Source of the DNA: Prochlorococcus sp. AG-355-N16 | GTDB taxonomy: Bacteria > Cyanobacteriota > Cyanobacteriia > PCC-6307 > Cyanobiaceae | Reading direction: 5' to 3' | Assembly: GCA_003278545.1 (NCBI GenBank) | Contig: QCEF01000006.1 | Span: forward strand, 19,272 to 83,271 | DNA length: 64,000 bases | Shown: one piece after another, positions 9,201 through 16,571 of the stretch | How the letters are laid out: each line of letters starts with the position of its first letter | Position numbering within the stretch: position 1 is the stretch's first letter | The notes under the pieces: generated by a model | Told to the model about the DNA's origin: nothing | What the model saw: the letters and a program-made list of their open reading frames with translations, nothing else | Databases searched by the model: none | Translations under genes and position numbers: made by a program

Positions 9201-9958
9201 ATTTTTTCTTCATAAAAATTTAGAGCTTTTTCAATAGGACCATCATATGCGATTGCACCTTTTTCAAAAACCAAACCTCTTTTGCAGAATCTTATAAGCA
9301 ATTCATTGGAATGAGAAGCTAAAAATAATGTTCCTGAATTAGAGATAAAATCAGTCAATCTGTTATATGCTTTTTTTTGAAAATCTATATCCCCAGTCGC
9401 AAAACCTTCATCTAATGCTAAGCACTCATGAGAACATCCAGTCAAAATTGCAAATTGCAATCTAGAGAGCATTCCTTGACTATATGTTTTTAAGGGTAAA
9501 TATATATATTCTCCTAAACCAGAAAAATCTATTACATTTATACAAAAATTCTCAAATCCCTTAAGATTTTGATTTATTAAAAGGTAATGTGCCTTCATTG
9601 CTTTAATTCCGCTTAATTCTTCACTTGTCAAAAGACTTTTATGTATCATTGGATATATTTTTGATCTTGTTTTAATTGTTCCTTTAGACAAGCTATATAT
9701 GCCTGATATTAATCTTAGGAAAGTTGTTTTACCAGCTCCATTATGGCCAATAAGTCCAACTCTCTCACCTTCTAAAAATTTTATATTTAGATTATTTAAT
9801 GCATTTATGTAAGTAATATTTTTAATCTTTTTAAATTTTCCTCCTGTTAAAGAATTGATAAAAGAAGATTTCAAAGTTCTGTTTGTATTATGAAATAAAG
9901 GTATATCTAATGAAGCTGATTTTAATTCCAATATGATTTTGTTTTTTTTCTTAGTCAT
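9197..9958 (-). CDS. wzt: ABC transporter ATPase for polysaccharide export (Wzt/KpsT-like)
   Basis: The 253-residue ATPase has Walker A GHNGAGKTT (about 71-79), a KpsT/TagH-type signature YSQGMLSRLQF, Walker B LALDEGFATGD and a switch histidine in LASHSNE. It ends soon after the nucleotide-binding domain. The C-terminal carbohydrate-binding module found in Wzt proteins of O-antigen types O8/O9a is therefore absent, which puts it with the KpsT-type group. It is the first gene of a two-gene operon with the permease. The plus-strand parvulin-like gene diverges from it across about 125 bases. Confidence 0.9.
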   Translation of the reverse strand: MTKKKNKIILELKSASLDIPLFHNTNRTLKSSFINSLTGGKFKKIKNITYINALNNLNIKFLEGERVGLIGHNGAGKTTFLRLISGIYSLSKGTIKTRSKIYPMIHKSLLTSEELSGIKAMKAHYLLINQNLKGFENFCINVIDFSGLGEYIYLPLKTYSQGMLSRLQFAILTGCSHECLALDEGFATGDIDFQKKAYNRLTDFISNSGTLFLASHSNELLIRFCKRGLVFEKGAIAYDGPIEKALNFYEEKI

Positions 9959-10043
9959 CTAAATAAATATTTTCCTCATATAAAATTGCATTTTAAATAA
10001 GATATTTACAAGAAATTAACTTAAATAATTGCCGAAGTCAATA

Positions 10044-10049
10044 TATAAT
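10044..10049 (+). promoter_or_regulatory. Candidate -10 element for the parvulin-like gene
   Basis: A perfect TATAAT lies 36 bases before the ATG at 10085; the matching -35 (TTAAAT, 17 bases upstream) is weak. Transcription from here would begin near 10056, almost on top of the in-frame TTG at 10058. That argues for the ATG at 10085 as the true translation start. Confidence 0.4.
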
Positions 10050-10084
10050 ATCATTATTTGCGAATAGTTAATTTGATTTTAAAA

Positions 10085-10789
10085 ATGGAATATAAAGTAC
10101 TTGAGGAGTTATCAAAATATGGCTTATTAATTGAATTCTTAAAATCAAAAATTTTAGAAAACAAAATAAAAGATATTAATTTAAGTGAAGATGAAAAAGC
10201 TGATGCTAGAAATCACTATACAAAATTTTTTTCTCTTAAAAATGAAATCCTAATAGAAGAACATAGAAAAAAAAATTTATTAAGTAGAGAAAATTTAATT
10301 TATAGAATGAATTTAAATAAAAAAGTCCAAAAATATTGCGAAGACAAATATGATGAATTTATTGGGAAGGAATACCTTTCAAATAAAGAAAAAATGGATA
10401 TTGTCAAATACAGTATGCTTCGAGTGAAAGAATATGGATTAGCTATGGAGTTATATTTAAAAATAAAAGATGATAATGAAGATTTTAATAAATTAGCTGG
10501 AATTCATTCTATAGGAATTGAAAAAAAAACTAATGGAGTAATTGGACCATTACCACTTGAGAGAATTAATGAACTAATGAGGCCAAAACTTAGCAAAAAT
10601 AAATTAAATATTTTAAATAAACCGTTTAAAATTAATAATGAATGGATACTTTGCAGATTAGAGGAATACAAAGAATCTAAATTAGATGATAAGACAGTGA
10701 TGAATTTAAAAAGTAAGATACTTGACAATGAGATAGAGCGTGAAATTCTGAATGTTTATAATAAAGAATTGAATACAATTTTAAATTGA
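10085..10789 (+). CDS. Parvulin-like (PpiC-type) protein associated with type I secretion
   Basis: The 234-residue soluble protein is rich in Lys and Glu. An N-terminal helical region (about 1-130) resembles the SurA/PpiC-associated helical part. A C-terminal section reads NGVIGPLPLERINE, then PFKINNEWILCRLEEYKESKLDD, the pattern of the last half of a parvulin peptidyl-prolyl isomerase domain. The domain looks shortened, so enzyme activity is doubtful and a chaperone or leader-like role is as likely. In cyanobacteria such genes sit beside cyclic-nucleotide-binding-domain ABC exporters and HlyD genes, as at 3064-7118 here. The TTG at 10058 would add nine residues; ATG chosen because of the promoter position. 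There is no signal peptide. Confidence 0.6.
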   Translation: MEYKVLEELSKYGLLIEFLKSKILENKIKDINLSEDEKADARNHYTKFFSLKNEILIEEHRKKNLLSRENLIYRMNLNKKVQKYCEDKYDEFIGKEYLSNKEKMDIVKYSMLRVKEYGLAMELYLKIKDDNEDFNKLAGIHSIGIEKKTNGVIGPLPLERINELMRPKLSKNKLNILNKPFKINNEWILCRLEEYKESKLDDKTVMNLKSKILDNEIEREILNVYNKELNTILN

Positions 10790-11007
10790 TTTTGAAAAAT
10801 AACTATTTTTTATTTTTATTTACAATTTTTGTAAGTACTTCTTTTTCATTATCTTTCTATTTAATTAAAGATTTAGTTAGAAAGGGAAATTGCATTGAAG
10901 TAAAAAGTGAGGAATTTCTTTCTTCAAGAAAATTTGATTTAAGAAATACCTCAACAAAAAAAATAAAGAAAATTGTTAGTGCTGAAGCTTATAAATTATG
11001 TAATTAA
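10786..11007 (+). CDS. Small single-pass membrane protein, unknown
   Basis: A 73-codon frame opens with TTG overlapping the TGA of the parvulin-like gene (TTGA) and encodes a hydrophobic helix at about residues 6-28 (YFLFLFTIFVSTSFSLSFYLI). A 45-residue charged tail with two cysteines follows. No ATG is available in frame near the beginning. Position between the parvulin-like gene and the secreted protease suggests a part in secretion, perhaps as a membrane-anchored helper. I recognise no family. Translational coupling by stop-start overlap is the best support that it is a gene. Confidence 0.5.
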   Translation: MILKNNYFLFLFTIFVSTSFSLSFYLIKDLVRKGNCIEVKSEEFLSSRKFDLRNTSTKKIKKIVSAEAYKLCN

Positions 11008-11038
11008 AATAATTTTCATCTTTAAGATAAAAATTATT
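11008..11038 (+). repeat. AT-only inverted repeat upstream of the secreted protease gene
   Basis: AATAATTTT (11008-11016) and AAAATTATT (11030-11038) are perfect inverted copies. The space between them is itself nearly palindromic (ATCTTTAAGAT at 11018-11028), so a long hairpin with one C/A mismatch can form. It sits directly after the small membrane gene and 42 bases before the protease ATG. No U-run follows, so it is not a standard terminator. It could be an RNA-processing or stability element. Confidence 0.4.
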
Positions 11039-11079
11039 AAAATAAAATGTAAATCAAATTTTGATATTCATTTTCACTC

Positions 11080-14000
11080 ATGTGTAAATACTGCGTATCG
11101 ATTTCCTCAGAATTTGAATATGTTGATTTATCAGACTCGCTTTCCTCAATTGGGGCTGATAATAATAGATCCCCTAATTCTAATTTAGACAGAGTTGATC
11201 CTAATTTGCTCGTTAGTGCTTATTTTGGAGATGTTTTAGCAGGACATATTAATTGGTCTGGAGGGAATGAAACTGTTAAATACTTCATCTATGATCAAGC
11301 GGACACATTAAATATAAATGTTTGGAATTATGATGGAACATCTCAAACTGGAACTGAAACAGCTACAACAATCGCTCATAATAATGATTCTGAAAGTTTT
11401 ATTAGAAATATATTTAATACATTAGATTCTCTTGTTGATATTGATTTTGAAGAGGTCAACTCTTTTGATGATTCAGATTTAGATATTATCTCTGTTTCTG
11501 ACTACTCATCTTGGTCTTCAGGTGTTGTAGGTCAAGTTGAAAACGGAGCAGATGAATGGAATATTTTATGGAAAAATACCAATATTGGCGGATCTTTAAG
11601 TGATTTTGATAAAAATACAATCGTTCATGAAATAGGGCACGCTCTAGGTCTATCTCATCCAAATGAAGACCCTTACAATGCTGCATGGAATACAGTTGAA
11701 GACACTGTAATGTCCTACAACTCTAATTCAGGAACTTGGGGTTATGACTTTACACAGGATGATAATTCTGCTTTAGCTTCTATTTGGAATTCAGAAAACG
11801 ACGATACCGCTGCTCCTACATTTTCCTCCGCAGCAACAAACTCTGCCGGCACAAAGGTAATTCTTACTTACAACGAGGCTTTATCTTCTACTACTGCAGC
11901 AACTTCTGCTTTCTCAGTTACATCAGGGGGTTCCAGTAATAGCGTTACTGCAGTAGCGATATCTGGATCAACTGTAGAACTTACACTTACAACAATTGTT
12001 AAAAATGATGAGGCAGTTACCGTTGCTTACACTGATCCTTCCAGCAGTAATGACTCTAATGCAATCCAGGATTCTTCTGGTAATGATGCTATTTCTTTAA
12101 GCTCTACCAACGTTACCAATAATTCGACAGTAGCCTCTAGTAGCGGAGCAATATTAGGAACTAATTATTATAAAGTAGTCAATGGCTATGAATGGACTAC
12201 TGCAAGGACAAATGCGCAGAACTTAGGGGGAGATCTAGTAGTAATAGACGACTCAACAGAAAATACATTTCTTATAGATAACTTTCGGAGTCAGATCGTA
12301 ATTGATGATTGGGGTGGCGGAGCTAGAGGTGGTGCATGGATAGGTCTACACCAAAACACCACAAGAGCTGATAGAGCATGGGTAGATGGTACAACTATCA
12401 GCTATACAAATTATGGAACAAGCCAAGACAAGGCGTCTTTGCCCTACCACGGCGGATATTTAATTTTAATGAAGCAAGGTGGTAATAATGATGATACGTG
12501 GTGGGTAGAGCCTGTAGACCCACTAACTTATTACAATCTTAGTGAAAGTGCTTGGGCTTACAGATATGGAATTGCTGAAGTACCCTTATCATATTTTTCA
12601 ATAAGTGATCTTAGTATCGACGAGGGCAGCACCGGTTCAGTAACTATTAGTAGGACTGGAGGCTCAGATTCTGTTCAGAATATCGTTGTCAGTTCAAATA
12701 ATGCAACTGCATCTAATTCTGATTACACCTCTATTAGCCAAACTATTACTTTTGCCACAGGTGAAACATCAAAAACATTTAACTTTTCTGCATCCTCTGA
12801 TTCTTTGTCAGAATCAAACGAGACATTAACTATCAGCATTTCAGGATCAAGCTCAGATGATATCCCAGCTCAATTTACAGATAGTTCTTCAACAATTACG
12901 ATTCGGAATATCGATTCAACTGCTCCTACATTTTCTTCTGCTGCTACCAATACTGCCGGGACAAAAGTAATCCTTACCTATAACGAGGCGTTATCTTCTA
13001 CAACTGCAGCAACTTCTGCTTTTGCCGTAACCACTGGTGGGTCCAGTAATGCCGTTACTAACGTAGCAATTTCAGGGTCAACCGTAGAACTAACTCTGAC
13101 AACAACCGTTAAAAATGATGAGACTGTTACCGTTGCTTACACTGATCCTTCCAGCAGTAATGACTCTAACGCAATCCAGGATTCTGCTGGTAATGATGCT
13201 ATTTCCTTAAGCTCTACCAGCGTTACCAATAATTCAACTGTTGCAGGGACTGCTCCTACATTTTCTTCTGCTGCTACCAATACTGCCGGTACAAAAGTAA
13301 TCCTTACCTATAACGAGGCGTTATCTTCTACAACTGCAGCAACTTCTGCTTTTGCCGTAACCACTGGTGGGTCCAGCAATAGCGTTACTAACGTAGCAAT
13401 TTCAGGGTCAACCGTAGAACTAACTCTGACAACAACAGTTAAAAATGATGAGACTGTTACTGTTGCCTATACAGATCCATCTAGCGGTAATGACTCTAAT
13501 GCAATCCAGGATTCTTCTGGTAATGATGCTATTTCTTTAAGCTCTACCAGCGTTACTAATAATTCAACTGTAGAGAATACCTCAAGTTCTTCTGATTCAT
13601 CTGATTCTTCTAGTTCTTCTGATTCTTCAAGTTCATCTGGGTCCTCAAATCCAACATTATCAAGCTCCTCCCCTTCAGATAATTCTTCAGCAGTTGCAGT
13701 AGGAAGTAATATTGTACTGAACTTTTCAGAAGTTGTTTATACCTCAAATGAAGATACAAATATATTCATATATAAATCATCGGATGATTCTATTGCAGAA
13801 ATGATCCCAATAAGTGACGACAGAATTACTGGTAGTGGAACCGAGCAAATAACAATTAATCCAGCCTCCGATTTGCTTGAAGACACAGATTATTATGTAA
13901 TGATAACGCCGGTATCTTTTAAAGACTTAGCAGGAAATTTTTATCAAGGCATTCTTGATAGCACCAGCCTCAATTTTAAAACTGCATCATCTAGTTCTGC

Positions 14001-14805
14001 AGGTTCTTCTAGTTCATCTGATTCTTCTAGTTCATCTAGTTCTTCCTCATCCACTCCGATTACAGATGGTGTTGAGGTGGCACAAGTTAACTCTTCATAT
14101 TCTGCAGATTCCAATGGATTTTCTAGTGTAAGTGGTTCTGCTCCAGTTACCATTACTACCTATACCATTGGTCAGGAAACAACTCTTGATTCCATAAAAG
14201 ATTATGATGGCTTCCTACATGCCGGAGATAATTTAGCTGCAACCGCATCATCTTATAAATACCAGGGGATGTTAGATGTAAATGGAGATGGCGTCTTTTC
14301 AGCTATCTTCACTAATAAATCATCTAAAAGATGGGTAACAGCAAAGGTTGATTCCACAACTGGTCAAATTGATTTTGATGATAATGGTAAAGGCGGCGGG
14401 ACCAGAGTTGTTGGAATCTACGCAGATCCACTAATTGCAGAAGGTGAAAAATACGGTGGGTTTTTATCAGATGGAACAACTCCAGCTCCTGCAAACTTCG
14501 GAGTTTCTGATGCAGATAGATATGTGGTAGTTAACGGAGAAAGAATTGATCGTTTAGCTCTTAATAGTCAGGTAAGATTCCAGAATGATTTAGAAATAGA
14601 CAATTTAGTGGCTAAACATGCTGGAGATTATGATTCTGACGGCGTGCATGAGGTTTACTGGAAAACAGCTGATGGCAGTGCTTATCTAAGATCATTAATG
14701 CATGCTGATGGAAATATTAGATATGCTAATTACCAAAGTGAAACTCAAATGCGGGAATATTTAACTTCTAACGGTGATGAATCTGCAATAAATGATATTG
14801 TTTAA
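11080..14805 (+). CDS. Large mosaic secreted metzincin protease with C-type lectin, Calx-beta and SWM-type repeats
   Basis: The 1241-residue protein has no Sec signal peptide. In order: a metzincin domain with HEIGHALGLSH (His183, Glu184, His187, His193) and a Met-turn in DTVMSYNS (Met211); SWM-type repeat 1 (about 245-352); a C-type-lectin-like domain (about 357-500); a Calx-beta domain (about 503-612); SWM-type repeats 2 and 3 (615-723 and 725-833); a Ser/Asp linker; a Big_5-like Ig domain (about 863-966); another Ser linker; and a 250-residue C-terminal domain rich in Asp/Gly (DVNGDGVFS, DYDSDGVHEV). Lack of a signal peptide, the acidic Gly/Asp-rich C-terminus and a nearby type I exporter make it a likely type I substrate. 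It should act outside the cell, binding a glycan or surface and cutting protein. Its repeats are visibly richer in G+C than neighbouring genes. Confidence 0.85.
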   Translation: MCKYCVSISSEFEYVDLSDSLSSIGADNNRSPNSNLDRVDPNLLVSAYFGDVLAGHINWSGGNETVKYFIYDQADTLNINVWNYDGTSQTGTETATTIAHNNDSESFIRNIFNTLDSLVDIDFEEVNSFDDSDLDIISVSDYSSWSSGVVGQVENGADEWNILWKNTNIGGSLSDFDKNTIVHEIGHALGLSHPNEDPYNAAWNTVEDTVMSYNSNSGTWGYDFTQDDNSALASIWNSENDDTAAPTFSSAATNSAGTKVILTYNEALSSTTAATSAFSVTSGGSSNSVTAVAISGSTVELTLTTIVKNDEAVTVAYTDPSSSNDSNAIQDSSGNDAISLSSTNVTNNSTVASSSGAILGTNYYKVVNGYEWTTARTNAQNLGGDLVVIDDSTENTFLIDNFRSQIVIDDWGGGARGGAWIGLHQNTTRADRAWVDGTTISYTNYGTSQDKASLPYHGGYLILMKQGGNNDDTWWVEPVDPLTYYNLSESAWAYRYGIAEVPLSYFSISDLSIDEGSTGSVTISRTGGSDSVQNIVVSSNNATASNSDYTSISQTITFATGETSKTFNFSASSDSLSESNETLTISISGSSSDDIPAQFTDSSSTITIRNIDSTAPTFSSAATNTAGTKVILTYNEALSSTTAATSAFAVTTGGSSNAVTNVAISGSTVELTLTTTVKNDETVTVAYTDPSSSNDSNAIQDSAGNDAISLSSTSVTNNSTVAGTAPTFSSAATNTAGTKVILTYNEALSSTTAATSAFAVTTGGSSNSVTNVAISGSTVELTLTTTVKNDETVTVAYTDPSSGNDSNAIQDSSGNDAISLSSTSVTNNSTVENTSSSSDSSDSSSSSDSSSSSGSSNPTLSSSSPSDNSSAVAVGSNIVLNFSEVVYTSNEDTNIFIYKSSDDSIAEMIPISDDRITGSGTEQITINPASDLLEDTDYYVMITPVSFKDLAGNFYQGILDSTSLNFKTASSSSAGSSSSSDSSSSSSSSSSTPITDGVEVAQVNSSYSADSNGFSSVSGSAPVTITTYTIGQETTLDSIKDYDGFLHAGDNLAATASSYKYQGMLDVNGDGVFSAIFTNKSSKRWVTAKVDSTTGQIDFDDNGKGGGTRVVGIYADPLIAEGEKYGGFLSDGTTPAPANFGVSDADRYVVVNGERIDRLALNSQVRFQNDLEIDNLVAKHAGDYDSDGVHEVYWKTADGSAYLRSLMHADGNIRYANYQSETQMREYLTSNGDESAINDIV
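11812..12133 (+). repeat. SWM-type repeat unit 1 (coding)
   Basis: This is the first of three copies of a roughly 110-codon unit that begins APTFSSAATN and ends near TNNSTV. It is the most diverged of the three at DNA level and is separated from the other two by the lectin and Calx-beta domains. Confidence 0.85.
12922..13245 (+). repeat. SWM-type repeat unit 2 (coding)
   Basis: Second copy, 330 bases before copy 3. Its first 180 bases differ from copy 3 at only a handful of positions, including third-codon positions, which points to recent duplication or gene conversion. Confidence 0.88.
13252..13575 (+). repeat. SWM-type repeat unit 3 (coding)
   Basis: Third copy, in tandem with copy 2. 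The 3' third diverges from copy 2 (for example in the codons of TVAYTDPSSGN) and resembles copy 1 near its end (AIQDSSGNDAISL), which suggests mosaic exchange among copies. Confidence 0.88.
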
Positions 14806-14927
14806 AAATTAGAGCTATATTCAATATTATTTTTATTTTCACCCCAACCAATTTCTGACTCAATAAATTCTTCATAAAAATTATCTATTGTTAAATTAAA
14901 TTTACTTTTAAGTAGAAAAAATAACAT
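14802..14927 (-). CDS. Possible small protein (41 residues)
   Basis: An ATG-started frame on the minus strand encodes a peptide beginning MLFFLLKSKFNL and ending NIEYSSNF. Its last four bases overlap the end of the protease gene. The peptide has a short hydrophobic start and an acidic middle (FYEEFIESEIGWGE). There is no recognised family and no clear ribosome-binding site. It could equally be chance in AT-rich DNA. Confidence 0.22.
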   Translation of the reverse strand: MLFFLLKSKFNLTIDNFYEEFIESEIGWGENKNNIEYSSNF

Positions 14928-15115
14928 GTTTGGATTTTATTAATTGCCTTGTTGTAGCAACCCATTTTGGAGATTTCATTTCTGCAACAAAAAAAATACT
15001 TCTAAGAGCATTTTAGAGAGCAGAATTGCATAAACAAGCTTGGACAAGTACGTACAAAAGTTATGTTATTACTAAACGCCGTCTGAAAACTGTTGGTATG
15101 AATGGAAAAATTCAA
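14806..15115. other. Gene-poor interval next to tRNA-Ala
   Basis: The 310 bases hold the possible minus-strand 41-residue frame and a short plus-strand stretch around 15020-15110. That stretch reads as RAELHKQAWTSTYKSYVITK but has an in-frame stop just before it and no start. It may be a decayed gene fragment. Nothing else is convincing. Confidence 0.35.
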
Positions 15116-15188
15116 TGGAGCCAAGGGGATTTGAACCCCTGACCCCCTGCATGCCATGCAGGTGCTCTACCAGCTGAGCTATGGCCCC
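15116..15188 (-). tRNA. tRNA-Ala (anticodon GGC)
   Basis: The reverse complement folds as a 73-nt cloverleaf: acceptor GGGGCCA pairs with TGGCTCC (one G-U), and the D-arm contains AGCTGGTAGA. The anticodon stem is CCTGC/GCAGG with a seven-base loop ATGGCAT, giving anticodon GGC. The T-arm is AGGGG TTCAAAT CCCCT and the discriminator base is A. CCA is not encoded. A TATAAA at 15200-15205 on the same strand is a possible -10. Confidence 0.96.
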
Positions 15189-15679
15189 ATGATAATTTTT
15201 TTATAGCATTCCATTTATGCGAGACTCACCTATACAAGTATCAAAATTATTTTCAGACTTTAGTGTTATATCTAATTTATGCAAAATAATCTGCACAAGA
15301 TTGATTTACAAAAAGCAATGGATAATAATTAAGATTAGTTAATCATATTGCCTCAGAAAAGTATTCTATTCTTTAATGGCAAAGGATAGGGTATTTAAGG
15401 CATTAAGTCTGGCAAACAAAAAAACTTTAAATAACTCACATGATCGTTGATGATTTTCAGGTTGAAAATATCGAATTAATCCTAACATCTATAGAATTTG
15501 AAAAAAAAATTTTTTCTTTTTTATAAATATTTATTAAAAAGTTTTAAAAACTTAATTTACCAACGAAAAGTATTATTAACCGATACTTATAAAATTTCTA
15601 TAGAGAAAAGTTAATTAAAATTAAAATTTAATTTAAATTAAAGAATAAATATTTACATCAAATAATTTGGGTATTAAAC

Positions 15680-15715
15680 AAACCTTTAAAATAATGTTAA
15701 AGATAATAAAGGTTT
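15680..15715 (+). repeat. Inverted repeat with a start codon in its loop
   Basis: AAACCTTTA (15680-15688) and TAAAGGTTT (15707-15715) form a perfect 9-bp stem with an 18-base loop containing the ATG (15694) of a 37-codon frame. If transcribed, the hairpin could control access to that start codon. It has no U-tract, so a terminator role is unlikely. Confidence 0.35.
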
Positions 15716-15807
15716 TAAATAAGCTATTAGGATCTTATAAATATTCTTTTGGAAATTTATTAGGTTTAGTAGACGTTGTTAATTTTTTTCTTAATTTAGG
15801 TTTATAG
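15694..15807 (+). CDS. Possible small protein (37 residues)
   Basis: The frame starts with ATG, stops with TAG and encodes a peptide beginning MLKIIKVLNKLLGSYKY and ending NFFLNLGL. It is basic at the start and hydrophobic in the second half, so it could form an amphipathic or membrane-associated helix. The ATG lies in the loop of an inverted repeat. No family is known to me. Chance is a real alternative in this composition. Confidence 0.22.
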   Translation: MLKIIKVLNKLLGSYKYSFGNLLGLVDVVNFFLNLGL

Positions 15808-15876
15808 TTATTTTTTTTATTTATAAAAATAGTAAATTTATAGTATGAATAGCTAATTTTTAATAAAATTAACGAA

Positions 15877-16389
15877 ATGAGAATAAGTAAAGGCTATTGG
15901 ATATGGGGATTATTCTCATCAAAAGATACTTATTTTTTAAATCAAATTAAAGCTAAAGTTCAAAGTAAACTAAAAAGTCCATTTTTTCAAACCCACCTAA
16001 CTCTTTCAGGACCTTATTTAAACATAAGTGATATTTTTTTAAACAAATTAAAAAATTTTGCAAAAGATAATTCTGCTATTAGTTTAAATGTTGATGGATA
16101 CGATTTTAGACAAGAAATATATAAATCATTTTTTATTGCAATTAAAAACTCTTGCAGTTTAAAGGAACTAAGAAGAAATATTTATAATTTAAGTAAATTT
16201 GATTTAGAAAATAATTATTCTCCACATATTAGTTTATCTTATGGAAATCATGAATTAAAAGAAAAAAAAGAGTTGATTTCAAAATTATCTAAAATTAATA
16301 AATCTATTACACTATCAAAAATCGCATTGGTTTTTGTTGATGAGAATATAAATCTTTGGAAAATTATAGAAAGTTTTGACTTAAATTAA
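15877..16389 (+). CDS. 2H phosphoesterase superfamily protein (2'-5' RNA ligase / cyclic phosphodiesterase-like)
   Basis: The 170-residue protein shows the two signature motifs of the family: H40-L-T42 (in THLTLSGPY) and H117-I-S119 (in PHISLSYGN). They are spaced as expected for the two lobes of the fold. Members hydrolyse or form 2',3'- or 2',5'-phosphodiester bonds in RNA or small nucleotides. The length fits the compact cyclic-phosphodiesterase branch. It is a lone gene flanked by long gaps, with its own hairpin terminator, so it is not obviously part of the polysaccharide operons. Substrate cannot be assigned. Confidence 0.82.
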   Translation: MRISKGYWIWGLFSSKDTYFLNQIKAKVQSKLKSPFFQTHLTLSGPYLNISDIFLNKLKNFAKDNSAISLNVDGYDFRQEIYKSFFIAIKNSCSLKELRRNIYNLSKFDLENNYSPHISLSYGNHELKEKKELISKLSKINKSITLSKIALVFVDENINLWKIIESFDLN

Positions 16390-16413
16390 AAAAATTAATT
16401 AGTCAATTTTTTT
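16376..16413 (+). terminator. Intrinsic-type terminator of the 2H phosphoesterase gene
   Basis: TTGACT (16376-16381) pairs with AGTCAA (16401-16406), with further AATTAA/TTAATT pairing across a small bulge, and seven T residues follow (16407-16413). The left arm overlaps the last codons of the gene. Confidence 0.6.
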
Positions 16414-16571
16414 ATTATTGAAAACTTACTTAAAAAACAAAAAGATCAAACTTTTTAGTGCTATTTTTTTTTCTATAGACTTAAATTTAAATATGTTTTA
16501 GCGGTACTATCTATCGTAATTAATCTATGAAAATAGGCTGGGAAAATTAAAATCCATACTAATAAAATAAA

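Larger units (their letters stand above)
15189..15876. other. 688-base AT-rich intergenic region
   Basis: No long gene is present. It holds several very short frames (at about 15379, 15440 and 15694), a 9-bp inverted repeat at 15680-15715, and a long run of A/T palindromic sequence near 15612-15650. It follows tRNA-Ala and precedes the 2H phosphoesterase gene. It could hide a small RNA, but no known Prochlorococcus sRNA consensus was recognised. Confidence 0.4.

Noticed and set aside
13580..13660. Serine-codon-rich tract as a DNA repeat array or CRISPR-like element
   Set aside because: It is in frame and encodes a Ser/Asp linker of the secreted protease; no spacer structure is present.
15020..15110. 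Possible coding piece RAELHKQAWTSTYKSYVITK on the plus strand
   Set aside because: A stop codon lies just upstream in frame, no start is present and I recognise no family; kept only as a remark.
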